Assembly: GCA_036924855.1 (NCBI GenBank)
Contig: JBAGRP010000001.1
Coordinates: forward strand, 3,534,001-3,598,000
Length of the DNA: 64,000 bases
Direction of reading: 5' to 3'
Origin: Nitrobacteraceae bacterium AZCC 2146
Lineage (GTDB): Bacteria; Pseudomonadota; Alphaproteobacteria; Rhizobiales; Xanthobacteraceae
The position numbers were made by a program, and so were the translations under genes. Below the pieces are notes generated by a model that did not search any database, was not told where the DNA came from, and worked only from the letters and a program-made list of their open reading frames with translations. Below are positions 40,708-50,138 of the stretch, one piece after another; positions within the stretch are counted from its first letter, which is position 1; each line of letters opens with the position of its first letter.

Positions 40708-42540
40708 TTATTCAAATACCTCCAAGGGAATATTTGCGGTGGTCACCGACATCGAGCGGATGATATCCAGCGACCGATTGATGCGCGGTAGCTCAGATTC
40801 AAAAAAGAAACCGCAGGAAACAAGCTTTGCGCGCGCAAGACGCCCTTCGTCGACTCGGTCTTCGGTACGCAAAATCAGGCTCGTCTGATCGAGCCACAGC
40901 CAGGAAACGACGAGATGTCCAAACGCGGCAAGCATCTCGGTCGCGTTGTAGAGAGCCGTTTCCCGGTTTGCCCGCTGTAGAGATCGGGCGATCGCCGTGA
41001 ATTCATCCCACTGGGCCGCAAGCGTAGCTGCATAAGGCTGCAATCGACTGTCGGTAGCGGCGATTTGACATGTTTCTTCTATCCGGGCGCTGAGCAGATC
41101 AAGCGCAGCACCACTATCACGGAGCAACTTTCGCCCGACAAAATCGACTCCCTGGATCCCGGTGGTGCCTTCATGGATCGGATTCAATCGATTGTCGCGA
41201 TAGAGCTGCTCCACGTCGAAATCGCGGGTGTAACCATAGCCGCCATGAATCTGGATGGCGAGATCGCATGCCACGAGCCCCCATTCCGACGACCACGTCT
41301 TTGCCGCCGGCGTCAACAGTCCAAGCAGTTGCTCAGCCCGAGCGCGCTGCTCCGCGCTCGAGGCCGTCTCACGCTCGTCCACCAACCTCGCGCAAAAGAG
41401 AACGAGGGACAGGGCGCCTTCAGCATAACATTTCTGACTAATAAGCATTCGCTTGACATCAGGATGTTCGATAATGGCATCAGGCTGCGAATGTTTTGAC
41501 TTTCTTCGGTTGCGTCCTTGGCGCCTTTGCTGAGCATACTTCACGGAAAGTATATGACTGCGTGAGGCAAGCGCCGCCGCACCTAGCCCGACCCCAATGC
41601 GCGCCTCATTCATCATACGGAACATGATAGCAAGGCCTTGTCCGCGACCGCCGACAAGATAGCCAATTGCGCCTTCACGACTTTCAGGACGGAAACGCGT
41701 CCCTTCGCCAAAATTAAGCAAACAATTGGTCGTCCCGCGATAGCCCATTTTGTGATTGAGGCCAGCGACGACGACATCATTCCGCTCTCCACGTGTCCCA
41801 TCCGGCGAAATGAGCCACTTTGGCACAAGGAAAAGCGAGATGCCTGCGGTCCCATCTGGCAAAGATCCATCAACTCCAGGAATCTTCGCGAGAACCAGAT
41901 GAAAGATATTGTCACTGATGTCGTGATCTCCGCCCGAAATCCACATCTTGTTGCCAAATAGCCGGAAGCGCTCGCCCCAAGGGCTTTCGCGTTCGAATAG
42001 TGCACGCGTACGGATGTCACCAAGAGAGGAACCGGCGTGCGGTTCCGAAAGACACATGGTGCCGAGTGCCTGTCCGGCGATTTGCGGGCGCGCAAAGGCA
42101 TCGATCTGAGCCTTGCTACCGCAAGCGACGAGCAATCGGGCGTTCGCGATAGTCAGCATCGCATAAGCCGATGTCGCGATATTGGCGGCCATGAAATGGG
42201 AGATGCTTGCCGCCTGCACTACCTCAGGAACCTGCAGTCCCTCAAGCTCGGCATGAAATGGTGCCGAGAAAAATCCAGCATTGGCGAAGGCATTAAGGGC
42301 GGCCTTGATAGCAGGTAGAACCTCCACGCCATCTGCACCAAGTTTCGGCTCGGACTGATCGGAGGCTTTGTAGTGCGGCAGGAATTGTTCGTTCGAGAGC
42401 CGTTCCGCCAGGTCGAGCAACGCTGTGATGGATTCCTCGCTATGCTCCGCAAAAGCCGCCCGGCGAAGCAGTTGGCGGAGACCCAACCAATCGAAAAGCA
42501 GGAAATTCAGATTTGCGGTATCGACGTTTCGGCTATTCAT
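40708..42540 (-). CDS. Acyl-CoA dehydrogenase, large (DmdC-like)
   Basis: This 610-residue flavoprotein has TMCLSEPHAGSSLGDIRT and KMWISGGDH, the FAD-binding core of acyl-CoA dehydrogenases, MFRMMNEARIGVGLGAAAL, and QIHGGYGYTRDFDVEQLYRDNRL followed by GTTGIQG. The long N- and C-terminal extensions give a length of about 600, typical of the 3-methylmercaptopropionyl-CoA dehydrogenase (DmdC) group, which also includes general large acyl-CoA dehydrogenases. It would introduce an alpha-beta double bond into an acyl-CoA. It is the last member of the minus-strand set beginning with the binding protein at 48033 and lies 160 bases after the SDR. Confidence 0.9.
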   Translation of the reverse strand: MNSRNVDTANLNFLLFDWLGLRQLLRRAAFAEHSEESITALLDLAERLSNEQFLPHYKASDQSEPKLGADGVEVLPAIKAALNAFANAGFFSAPFHAELEGLQVPEVVQAASISHFMAANIATSAYAMLTIANARLLVACGSKAQIDAFARPQIAGQALGTMCLSEPHAGSSLGDIRTRALFERESPWGERFRLFGNKMWISGGDHDISDNIFHLVLAKIPGVDGSLPDGTAGISLFLVPKWLISPDGTRGERNDVVVAGLNHKMGYRGTTNCLLNFGEGTRFRPESREGAIGYLVGGRGQGLAIMFRMMNEARIGVGLGAAALASRSHILSVKYAQQRRQGRNRRKSKHSQPDAIIEHPDVKRMLISQKCYAEGALSLVLFCARLVDERETASSAEQRARAEQLLGLLTPAAKTWSSEWGLVACDLAIQIHGGYGYTRDFDVEQLYRDNRLNPIHEGTTGIQGVDFVGRKLLRDSGAALDLLSARIEETCQIAATDSRLQPYAATLAAQWDEFTAIARSLQRANRETALYNATEMLAAFGHLVVSWLWLDQTSLILRTEDRVDEGRLARAKLVSCGFFFESELPRINRSLDIIRSMSVTTANIPLEVFE

Positions 42541-42700
42541 CGGTCCTGACTGCCTTTCATCACGTATGAACTAGCGGCACTGCGTGCGAGAAGAACGACT
42601 GCCCAAGATTGGCGTGGCAACGCAGTTCACAGACGACACTCGGTAGAAAACTTTCAGGCAACGGTCACCGGCTTTCGTGACGTGCATCATCATTCGTTTG

Positions 42701-43480
42701 CTAGAATGCGCTGTATCCGCCATCAATCACGATGCAATCCCCGGTGTGATAAGATGACGCCTCGCTCATAAGATAGACGGCGATCCCGGCGAAATCTTCC
42801 GGGTTTCCCAACCGCCGCATAGGAATGCGCGGCACTGCATTAGCCATGAATTTGTCATTTGCCTGCAACTCCTCGGTCATGTCGGTGTCAACCCAACCCG
42901 GAAGAATTGCGTTCGCGGTGATGCCAAAGCGAGCGTGCTCGACGGCCAATGCCTTGGTCAGCGAATTAAGGGCGGCTTTGGAGGCCGCATAGTGCTCGTT
43001 GCGTGCAGTTCCGAACAGCGCAGCCATGCTGGATGTCCCGACCAGACGGCCAAAGCGGTCTCCGCCCGCCGCCCGTTCAAGCATATGCCTGACAATTGGC
43101 TGGAATACGTAGAAGACGCCATCGAGATTGACCGAAAACATCCGCCGCCAATCCTCATCACTCCGCTCCACAAAAGCAGTCCTCCCGCTTCCGCCAATAC
43201 CCGCATTCGCAAAGCAGCCGTCGATTCGGCCAAACGCGTCCAGTGTATTCCGCGTTGCGAGTTCGGTCTGTTGACGATCTGAGACGTCGCAAAGAAACGC
43301 CTTGGCGCTGCCACCGCCTTTTTGAATGCGCGCGACGGCCGAAGCATTTTTGTCTGCATTTCGCCCCCAAATCGAAACGGCGCACCCGTGGTCCGCGAGC
43401 CCTTCGGCGATCGCAAGTCCAATTCCGGCATTACCACCCGTTACGACCGCGACGCGGTTACTGAGATCAAATCTAGACAT
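42701..43480 (-). CDS. SDR-family oxidoreductase
   Basis: This 259-residue classical SDR has VTGGNAGIG, NAGIGG, GTSSMAAL with catalytic Ser, YAASK (YxxxK), and ends TGDCIVIDGGYSAF. It is probably an NAD(P)-dependent hydroxyacyl-CoA or alcohol dehydrogenase, judged from its place between a GST/CoA-ligase operon and an acyl-CoA dehydrogenase. The ATG at 43480 (SRFDLSNRVAVVTGG) is preferred; the longer frame adds 16 unrelated residues. Confidence 0.92.
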   Translation of the reverse strand: MSRFDLSNRVAVVTGGNAGIGLAIAEGLADHGCAVSIWGRNADKNASAVARIQKGGGSAKAFLCDVSDRQQTELATRNTLDAFGRIDGCFANAGIGGSGRTAFVERSDEDWRRMFSVNLDGVFYVFQPIVRHMLERAAGGDRFGRLVGTSSMAALFGTARNEHYAASKAALNSLTKALAVEHARFGITANAILPGWVDTDMTEELQANDKFMANAVPRIPMRRLGNPEDFAGIAVYLMSEASSYHTGDCIVIDGGYSAF

Positions 43481-43546
43481 AATCAGCAGATCTCCGGACG
43501 AGATTGTGGCATCCTGGGCGCCGAGCAAAATGAAGTGAGGGATTCA

Positions 43547-44284
43547 CTAACGCTTGTCATACTGTTGACGCCCGAACAGCCGTTCCCACTCGGCGCCGGA
43601 AGGCTTCTCCTTTGTCGACGCATCAGCGAGCACGTTAAACCCTCGCCGGACACCCGGTCGATTCTTAACGCGTTCGTTCCACGCGGCGACATTCGGAAAA
43701 TCATTGAGATCAATGTTTTGCAGTTTCCGCGGTGTAATCCATGGCCAGATCGCCATATCGACGATCGAGTAGTCGTCAACGACGAATTCGCGCCCATCGA
43801 GCCGTCGATCGAGCACGCGATAGAGCCGTTTCGCCTCATTGCTGTATCGTTCAACAGCATACGGAATTCTTTCGGGGGCATAATAGTTGAAATGATGAGC
43901 TTGACCCAACATCGGTCCGAAGCCGCCCATTTGCCACATAAGCCATTGAACGCATTCTGACCGCCTGCGCGAATCGCTCGGAAAAAATCGCCCTTCTCGC
44001 TCGGCAAGGTGAAGAAGGATCGCGCCGGATTCGAACACGACCCAAGGTTGGCCGTTACGAAAGTCGACGATGGTAGGCACTTTGTTATTCGGATTGAGAG
44101 CGAGATAACTCGGTGAAAACTGATCGCCTTTTGTCGTATCTACCGGTACCAGGTTGTATGCGACTTCGGCTTCCTCAAGAAAGATCGCAACCTTACGTCC
44201 GTTGGGAGTTGGCCAACTGAAGAAATCAAGGTCCGCCGAACCATGAGGCCCGATCATTGAGCCAATATCAGGTTTCACCATCAA
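43547..44284 (-). CDS. Glutathione S-transferase, Nu class (YfcG/YghU-like)
   Basis: This 245-residue GST has SWPTPNGRKVAIFLEEAEVAYNL with the TPNGxK signature, LNPNNKVPTIVD, FESGAILLHLAEREG and QMGGFGPMLGQAHHFNYYAPE, all typical of the Nu class. It overlaps the CoA ligase stop by four bases (ATGA), so it is translationally coupled to it. The set of a CoA ligase, a Nu-class GST and a binding protein also occurs at 1852-6173. Confidence 0.92.
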   Translation of the reverse strand: MMVKPDIGSMIGPHGSADLDFFSWPTPNGRKVAIFLEEAEVAYNLVPVDTTKGDQFSPSYLALNPNNKVPTIVDFRNGQPWVVFESGAILLHLAEREGRFFPSDSRRRSECVQWLMWQMGGFGPMLGQAHHFNYYAPERIPYAVERYSNEAKRLYRVLDRRLDGREFVVDDYSIVDMAIWPWITPRKLQNIDLNDFPNVAAWNERVKNRPGVRRGFNVLADASTKEKPSGAEWERLFGRQQYDKR

Positions 44285-45816
44285 GGAACTCCATTTTCTT
44301 CGTACAAGACGCGCAGCTCCGGCTTGGAGATCTTTCCGGCAGCGGTGTGAGGGATATCATCGACAAAGCGAATGTATTTGGGCAGCTTGAATCGCGCCAA
44401 CGACGCTTCGCAACGCCCGACAATCTCCGCGCTCGTAATTTTTGCGCCCTCTCGTAAGGCAATGAAGGCACAGCCCACCTCGCCCCATTTGTCGTCCGGC
44501 ACGCCGATCACCGCCGCTTCCGCTATGCCATTGACCGCTGAAAGTACGTTCTCGATCTCTGCCGGATAGACGTTTTCTCCTCCGGAAATGTACATGTCTT
44601 TCCATCGATCTACGATATAGTAGAAGCCGTCGTCGTCCTGACGGGCGGCATCTCCAGTCAAGAACCAGTCACGGTGGAAGGCAGCGCGCGTTGCTCCGTC
44701 CTGCCGCCAATAACCCGGCGTCACGGTCGGGCCGCGGATGGCAAGTTGGCCAACATCTCCTCGGGTCACGGGTAAAAATGTCTCGTCAAAAATAGACAAC
44801 TCTCCGTGCATCACGGCTAGGCCGGCGGATCCGATCTTGTTGAAAGCTGCGTCAGCGGCCAGAACGATGCCGAGCGTCGCGGTCTCGGTCATGCCCCAAC
44901 CCTGCTGTAGTCGAATGCCTCTACCAGCATAGCTTTCAAGCAAGCTTATGGGGGACGACGCGCCACCCACCATGAGACACTTCACGTGCGACAAGTCACA
45001 CGCCGCGAACGCCGGCTGTTCGGACATCAGGGCGAAATTGGTGGGCACGCCGAACGCATGCGTAATGCGCAAGCTAGAGTCGGCCAGAATGCTAAGCGCC
45101 TGCGACGGATCGAAGCTCCGCATGATCATGTTGTGCCCACCGGCATGAAAGATAAAATTGGCCATCAAGAACAGGCCGCCGACGTGAAAAAGCGGCAAGA
45201 AAGTCAACCCGGTCGAGCCGCCGGTCACATCGGCCTTCATCATCCCATTCAAACCGGAAAAGATCGTCATTCGATGGGTGATGATCACTCCTTTAGGCCT
45301 GCCAGTCGTGCCGGACGTGTACATGATGGCAAAGACGTCGTCGTGGCTTACGCTTTCGGAAGACCTCAACGGCTCAGTGGAATTGATGCCTTGCTCAAAG
45401 GCAGATGGCGAGCCGTCGCGAAGGTCGATGATCTTCGGCACGCGGCCCGATTCACGAAGGTGGCGAGCGACGTCCTGAAATTCGTCGCCGTGAAACAGGA
45501 CTCTTGGCGCAGCATTTTCGATGATCGCGGCTATCTCGACTTCTGCCAATCTCCAGTTGAGAGGGACGAATGCTGCCCCGATCTTGCGGCACGCAAACTG
45601 AATCTCGAAGATGTCAGTGGAATTGTGGGAAAGGACCGCAACGCGATCGCCCCTGCCGACGCCGCAAACCTCACGCAGAAATCTGCCGAGCCGGGAACAC
45701 CGCGTTTCCATCTCCCGATACGTGAAGCTTCGATTCGAATGAACGTCGGTCATCGCGGGCCGATCAGGCGTACATGCCGCGTGATACGCAATCCAGTCGG
45801 GCGACAACAAGGGCAT
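44281..45816 (-). CDS. Acyl-CoA synthetase (AMP-forming)
   Basis: This 511-residue ANL ligase has the P-loop-like TSGTTGRPKGVIITHR, GWGMTETATLGI (A5), LTGDAARQDDDGFYYIVDRWKDM (A7/A8), SGGENVYPAEIENVL and the catalytic Lys motif TAAGKISKPELR. It resembles medium/long-chain or aryl acyl-CoA ligases such as FadD3 and 4-coumarate-type enzymes; the substrate is not defined. It starts 2 bases after the large GST stop and overlaps the Nu-class GST start. It is the central gene of the operon. Confidence 0.92.
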   Translation of the reverse strand: MPLLSPDWIAYHAACTPDRPAMTDVHSNRSFTYREMETRCSRLGRFLREVCGVGRGDRVAVLSHNSTDIFEIQFACRKIGAAFVPLNWRLAEVEIAAIIENAAPRVLFHGDEFQDVARHLRESGRVPKIIDLRDGSPSAFEQGINSTEPLRSSESVSHDDVFAIMYTSGTTGRPKGVIITHRMTIFSGLNGMMKADVTGGSTGLTFLPLFHVGGLFLMANFIFHAGGHNMIMRSFDPSQALSILADSSLRITHAFGVPTNFALMSEQPAFAACDLSHVKCLMVGGASSPISLLESYAGRGIRLQQGWGMTETATLGIVLAADAAFNKIGSAGLAVMHGELSIFDETFLPVTRGDVGQLAIRGPTVTPGYWRQDGATRAAFHRDWFLTGDAARQDDDGFYYIVDRWKDMYISGGENVYPAEIENVLSAVNGIAEAAVIGVPDDKWGEVGCAFIALREGAKITSAEIVGRCEASLARFKLPKYIRFVDDIPHTAAGKISKPELRVLYEENGVP

Positions 45817-45818
45817 GA

Positions 45819-46829
45819 TTAGATCGAGCCCCTAAGATGTTCCCAGCAGCCCGTTCGCTGCAGCGTCGGCTTCAGAGCCTCGCAATCGTCCGGTGCGAGT
45901 TCGGCGAACTGCTGTCTAAGAGCGTTCAGACATTTGACTTGATATTTGAAGGGCGACAACACATAGGGCAGACCCCACGCGGTCATTTCGAACCGATCGA
46001 GCCCCTTCTCATAGGCTTGCTCGTTGGCGACTAGAAACGGCAGGTACAATTCGCCCGCGATTCGAAGCAACCCTTCCGCGAAACCAGAAAGCGCCTGTTG
46101 CCGAGGGTACCAAGCGCCTTCGACACCTGACGCATCGTCGAGGCGCCGAACCCAATGGTCAGTGAAGGGCGCCAGTTCGCGCATGATGCGCATCGGCGTC
46201 GGATCGGTCGCGAGTTCGCTGAGTTGGCCGAACCACGCAAAGTCGGCGAGCGAAGGACGGGTGCCAAAGAGATATTTGGCCACCCCAACGTGCGACTCGA
46301 AGACACTGAGAATCCTCCGATAGCTCTCTTCCAGAAGCGGGTAGTTCTCCACCGTGGCACCGAGTATCGGCATGCGCGAGACTTGGCGCCGGCGGAAGTG
46401 TTCGATTTCCTCGGGACCGCCCGTCTCCGTCTCGGAGACCGCCCATTCTTCGGCCGCCCATCGCGACACGTAGGCCTGATCTTCGGGATCCCACCAGCGA
46501 AAGAGGAACAGGGGTTTGACCGCCCACTCGTCCGCGAGATCCTCAAGCAGATCGCAGACAAAGGAGACAGCTTTGTCTTCTGGAATGATTGAACGCTCGG
46601 AATAGCGACGCTCAAGATCGTGGGCAAGCGCGGTTGTTTCGGCGCGATATATCCCATCGGGATACTGGAGCACCGGAATAAGGTTGGGCTTCAGATGCTC
46701 CGTCTCCTTTCGCAACTCCTTGGTCATAATGACCCAATCGAACGGGATCCGCCGGTAACGGAGCAACGCCCGTAGCTTGATCGCGTATGGTGAGGCGGTC
46801 GATCCGATCAATCGGTAGCGTTCGCTCAT
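45819..46829 (-). CDS. Large GST-like protein
   Basis: This 336-residue protein has an N-terminal GST/thioredoxin-like domain (RLIGSTASPYAIKLRALLRYRRIPFDWV, then NLIPVLQYPDG and AETTALAHDLE) and an unusually long helical C-terminal domain with GTRPSLADFAWFGQLSEL, the GST C-terminal hallmark. Standard GSTs are 200-230 residues, so about 100 residues are extra, mostly after the hallmark. Ser in the STASPYA motif is a possible glutathione-activating residue. The ATG at 46829 starts 10 bases after the binding-protein stop. Its role in the operon is probably a glutathione-dependent step. Confidence 0.85.
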   Translation of the reverse strand: MSERYRLIGSTASPYAIKLRALLRYRRIPFDWVIMTKELRKETEHLKPNLIPVLQYPDGIYRAETTALAHDLERRYSERSIIPEDKAVSFVCDLLEDLADEWAVKPLFLFRWWDPEDQAYVSRWAAEEWAVSETETGGPEEIEHFRRRQVSRMPILGATVENYPLLEESYRRILSVFESHVGVAKYLFGTRPSLADFAWFGQLSELATDPTPMRIMRELAPFTDHWVRRLDDASGVEGAWYPRQQALSGFAEGLLRIAGELYLPFLVANEQAYEKGLDRFEMTAWGLPYVLSPFKYQVKCLNALRQQFAELAPDDCEALKPTLQRTGCWEHLRGSI

Positions 46830-46839
46830 ACGTACCACC

Positions 46840-48033
46840 TTATTTGCCGACCAGAGGACATCCACCGTCCGCCAAGGGCCGAAATGCTTCGTCGCCCGGG
46901 ATGGTTCGGACAATCGTGTAATAGTCCCACGGATACTTGGATTGGGATGGCTCCTTTACCTGTGCGAGATACATGTCATGGACCATACGTCCATCCGCTC
47001 GCACCTTTCCGTTCTTCGCGAACATGTCATTTACGGGCATGTCGCGCATGGCGCCGGCCACCGCTTTTCCATCGGTCGAGCCGGCCTTTTTGGTGGCACG
47101 CAGGTAGTGAAGAATCGACGAATAAACGCCAGCCTGAGCCATCGTCGGCATCGCTCCGACCTGGTCGAAGTAGCGCCTAGACCAGGCACGCGTTTCGTCA
47201 TTGATGTCCCAGTAGAAGCCGGTCGTCAAAAAAACTTTCTTCGCAGCCTCAAGGCCGAGCGCATGGACATCCGAAATATAAACCAAAAGCGCCACGAGCC
47301 TCTGCTTTGAAGTGATGCCGAATTCGCCCGCCTGCTTGATGCTGTTCACAAGATCAGCACCCGAGTTCGCCAGTCCGATAACATCCGCTCCGGACGCTTG
47401 TGCCTGCAACAAATGCGACGAGAAATCCGACGTGTTCAAAGGATGCCTGATGTCACCGGCGATCTTGCCGCCCTTGGCACGGACAACGTCAGTGACGTCC
47501 TGCTGGAGGGCTCGGCCAAAAGCGTAGTCCACCGCCAGGAAAAACCAGCTTTTCGCGCCTTGGTCCATGATGGCCACACCTGTGCCGTGCGCCAACGCGT
47601 AAGTGTCGTAAGTCCAATGAAAGCCGGTTTCGGAGCACGCCTTCCCCGTCAGGTCCGAAGAGCCCGCGGCCGAAACGATTGTTATTTTGCCTTTGTCCTC
47701 AGCGAGTTTTTGGACAGCGAGAGCGACGGCCGACGTCGTGAGTTCCGAAATCATCGACACGCCGTCTGCCTCGAACCACTTACGGGCGATTCCGGTCGCG
47801 ATGTCCGGCTTGTTTTGATGATCGGCGGATAGGAGCTCCACCTTCGTATCAGGTGACTCCTTCTTGAAATCCTCGATCGCCAAGCTGGCCGCTACGACAG
47901 CGCCCTTGCCCGTGATCGCTGCGTAGGGTCCTGACATGTCCGTCAGGACGCCAATCTTGAGCAGATCAGGTTCCGCCGCGCTCGCCCCGAATGAGCACAT
48001 CAAGATAGCAATAGCCGCTCCCCACCTGAACAT
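46840..48033 (-). CDS. ABC transporter substrate-binding protein (branched-chain amino-acid type)
   Basis: This 397-residue periplasmic protein has a signal peptide (FRWGAAIAILMCSFGASAAE), then LKIGVLTDMSGPYAAITGKG and LLSADHQNKPDIATGIARKW. It is paralogous to the protein at 1852; VDYAFG, SADHQNK and the C-terminal DGRMVHDMY and IPGD segments are shared. No permease or ATPase is nearby. It is the first gene of the operon that continues through the GST, ligase, GST, SDR and acyl-CoA dehydrogenase, so it presumably captures the starting compound. A GGGAG box precedes the ATG. Confidence 0.92.
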   Translation of the reverse strand: MFRWGAAIAILMCSFGASAAEPDLLKIGVLTDMSGPYAAITGKGAVVAASLAIEDFKKESPDTKVELLSADHQNKPDIATGIARKWFEADGVSMISELTTSAVALAVQKLAEDKGKITIVSAAGSSDLTGKACSETGFHWTYDTYALAHGTGVAIMDQGAKSWFFLAVDYAFGRALQQDVTDVVRAKGGKIAGDIRHPLNTSDFSSHLLQAQASGADVIGLANSGADLVNSIKQAGEFGITSKQRLVALLVYISDVHALGLEAAKKVFLTTGFYWDINDETRAWSRRYFDQVGAMPTMAQAGVYSSILHYLRATKKAGSTDGKAVAGAMRDMPVNDMFAKNGKVRADGRMVHDMYLAQVKEPSQSKYPWDYYTIVRTIPGDEAFRPLADGGCPLVGK

Positions 48034-48108
48034 TCCACTTCTCCCTGCCAGCTTATTGGATGCTGTTGGCCCAAGGCATAGCAGAGGGGGGATATTGCGC
48101 GCAATACG

Positions 48109-48130
48109 AAAGTGATTAGTGGATCACTTT
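48109..48130. promoter_or_regulatory. Dyad operator between binding-protein operon and TetR gene
   Basis: AAAGTGAT (48109-48116) and ATCACTTT (48123-48130) form a perfect 8-base inverted repeat around TAGTGG. It sits between the divergent binding-protein (start 48033) and TetR (48176) genes and is the obvious operator for both. Confidence 0.6.
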
Positions 48131-48175
48131 TCACTTTTGCATATTCATACCACATTCCGGTAGAGTTGCCGGGAA

Positions 48176-48847
48176 ATGAAAGTGACCCGCATGCCATCCG
48201 CCCCCGTTCGCCCCGGCACAGAAGCCGAAGTATCAGCACCTGCGAAAAAGAAACCGACCCGCGCCGAGAAGGTTGCCCGCAATCGGCTGGCTTTACTCCA
48301 TGCAGGCGCCGAGGTGGTTGGAGAACTCGGCTACGAGGACGCCTCAGTCGCACGGATCGCGGAACGCGCAGGGCTGGCGCACGGCACGTTCTACAAACAC
48401 TTTGAATCGCGTCAGGCGATGTTCGACGAGCTTCTGCCGAATATGGGGAAGGAACTGCTTGATGAAGTCAGGGTGCAGATCAAAGGAACGCGCGACATCA
48501 TCGAGATGGAAGATAAAGGGTTTCGCGGCTTCTTCGATTTTTTGACGAAAAATCCGGGTTTTTATCGGGTCTTGAACGAAGCGGAAGTCGCCGCGCCATC
48601 AGCATTCGATGAGCACATCTCAAATCTCGCGCGAAGCTACACAAATGCGCTCAAACGCAGTCTGCATCGAGGCGAGATAAAGGGATACGAAGACCGCGAA
48701 CTCGAAGTTATTGCCTTCGTTTTGATGGCCGCGCGTTTTTATATCTACCTACGGTTTTCCAAGACCGGGAAACGCGCAAAGCGCATCCCTGAGTGGGTCA
48801 TTTCAGCGTATATGAAATTTGTAACTCGCGGGCTGAAGGGTTCTTGA
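48176..48847 (+). CDS. TetR-family regulator
   Basis: This is a 223-residue repressor with a basic N-terminal arm (EKVARNRLALLHAGAEV) and the helix-turn-helix YEDASVARIAERAGLAHGTFYKHFESRQAMF. Regulators of this shape often sense acyl-CoA or aromatic ligands. The start may be the ATG at 48176 or 48191. It is divergent from the binding-protein-led operon, and the dyad at 48109-48130 lies in the shared promoter region, so it probably represses that operon and itself. Confidence 0.88.
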   Translation: MKVTRMPSAPVRPGTEAEVSAPAKKKPTRAEKVARNRLALLHAGAEVVGELGYEDASVARIAERAGLAHGTFYKHFESRQAMFDELLPNMGKELLDEVRVQIKGTRDIIEMEDKGFRGFFDFLTKNPGFYRVLNEAEVAAPSAFDEHISNLARSYTNALKRSLHRGEIKGYEDRELEVIAFVLMAARFYIYLRFSKTGKRAKRIPEWVISAYMKFVTRGLKGS

Positions 48848-49065
48848 TCATGACTGCGTTGCCGGCGATGTAGGCTCCATGCTGATGCACGCTCACGACG
48901 GATGTATAGACAATCTGTACCGCGCCGTCATGGGCGGCGGCAGCGCTTCCTTGCCGTATCCCAGATACTAGCCTTCCACCAGGGAACGCAGCGATTGCAG
49001 AAAGTCGTTTTGGGAGTATCACTTCCGCATCTGAGGACGCAGTTGGGTAGCCTGATAGCGTTGCA

Positions 49066-50058
49066 TCATGCTGGATCAGCGATCGTCAGCACAATCTTAC
49101 CCACGTTCAGATTCGATTCCATACGACGATGCGCATCTGATGCTTTCGACAAAGGCAGCACGCTATCGATTACCGGCATCAAACCGCCATGCCCGAAGTG
49201 CGGTAACCACTGGTCGCCGAACCGGCGCGACATCGCTTGCTTCGTCGTTTGCGTCCGCGACTTCATGACGGTTCCGATAATCTGCAAATGCCCGATGACA
49301 AGCCGCTCCATCGGAAGAGTGCCGTTCTCGAGGCCTCCCATCAGGCCAACCTGAATCAAGCGGCCGCCGTTGACGAGTGAACGGACGTTGCGCTCGAAAT
49401 AGGGAGCGCCGATGAAATCGATGATTACATCGGCCCCATGGCCCTTGGTCTCCGCGGCGATCACTTTGGCAAAATCCTCCGTTTTGCGATCAATCGCCAC
49501 GACCGCTCCGAGGCCGCGCAATCGATCGAGTTTCGCGCCGTCTGCGGTCACAATGACTTTTGCTCCGGCAGCACGCGCCATCTGGATTCCCGCCGTACCT
49601 ACCCCGCTGGCCGCGGCGTGGATTACGACGGTTTCACCGGCCTCAAGCCGGCCTAGATGGAAAATAGCCTCATGCGCAGTGATGAAGACTTCCGGGATGG
49701 CCGCTGCTTGGATGTAGTCCAAGGCGTCAGGAATGCGCAACGCCATCCGGTGATCGATTCGCGCGACTTCAGCATAGCCGCCGCCGCCCACAATTCCCAT
49801 CACGCGGTCGCCTAGCCTGAACCCCTCGGCTTCGGAGCCCATGCCAATCACCTCGCCGGCGATCTCGAGTCCCATGATCTTAGAGTCGCCGAAGTCGACC
49901 CGGCCGTAACCACCGCGCCGGTGCGTCAAATCGGCACGATTGACTCCTGTCGCATGGTTGCGGACCAAGAGATCCCCAGGACGGGTTTCTGGCTCGAGAA
50001 CGTCGACAACCTTCAGAACGTCAAACCCGCCAAATTCTTTGAGATCGATAGCCTTCAT
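49066..50058 (-). CDS. NAD(P)H:quinone oxidoreductase family protein (MDR)
   Basis: This 330-residue zinc-less medium-chain reductase begins KAIDLKEFGGFDVLKVVDVLEPE. It has NHATGVNRADLTHRRGGYG, MGLEIAGEVIGMGSEAEGFRLGD and the NADPH motif IHAAASGVGTAGIQMARAAGA, as in PIG3-type quinone reductases. The ATG at 50058 is chosen for the standard N terminus. It converges on the TetR gene and lies 80 bases downstream of the hydrolase at 50139 on the same strand, so the two are probably one operon. Confidence 0.92.
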   Translation of the reverse strand: MKAIDLKEFGGFDVLKVVDVLEPETRPGDLLVRNHATGVNRADLTHRRGGYGRVDFGDSKIMGLEIAGEVIGMGSEAEGFRLGDRVMGIVGGGGYAEVARIDHRMALRIPDALDYIQAAAIPEVFITAHEAIFHLGRLEAGETVVIHAAASGVGTAGIQMARAAGAKVIVTADGAKLDRLRGLGAVVAIDRKTEDFAKVIAAETKGHGADVIIDFIGAPYFERNVRSLVNGGRLIQVGLMGGLENGTLPMERLVIGHLQIIGTVMKSRTQTTKQAMSRRFGDQWLPHFGHGGLMPVIDSVLPLSKASDAHRRMESNLNVGKIVLTIADPA

Positions 50059-50138
50059 GTTGTCCTCATCACAGCGCGATTGGAGATACAATGAGCCCGT
50101 ACAGCCCGCCGCCGGTCGTCAAATCTATCATGCCAGTA

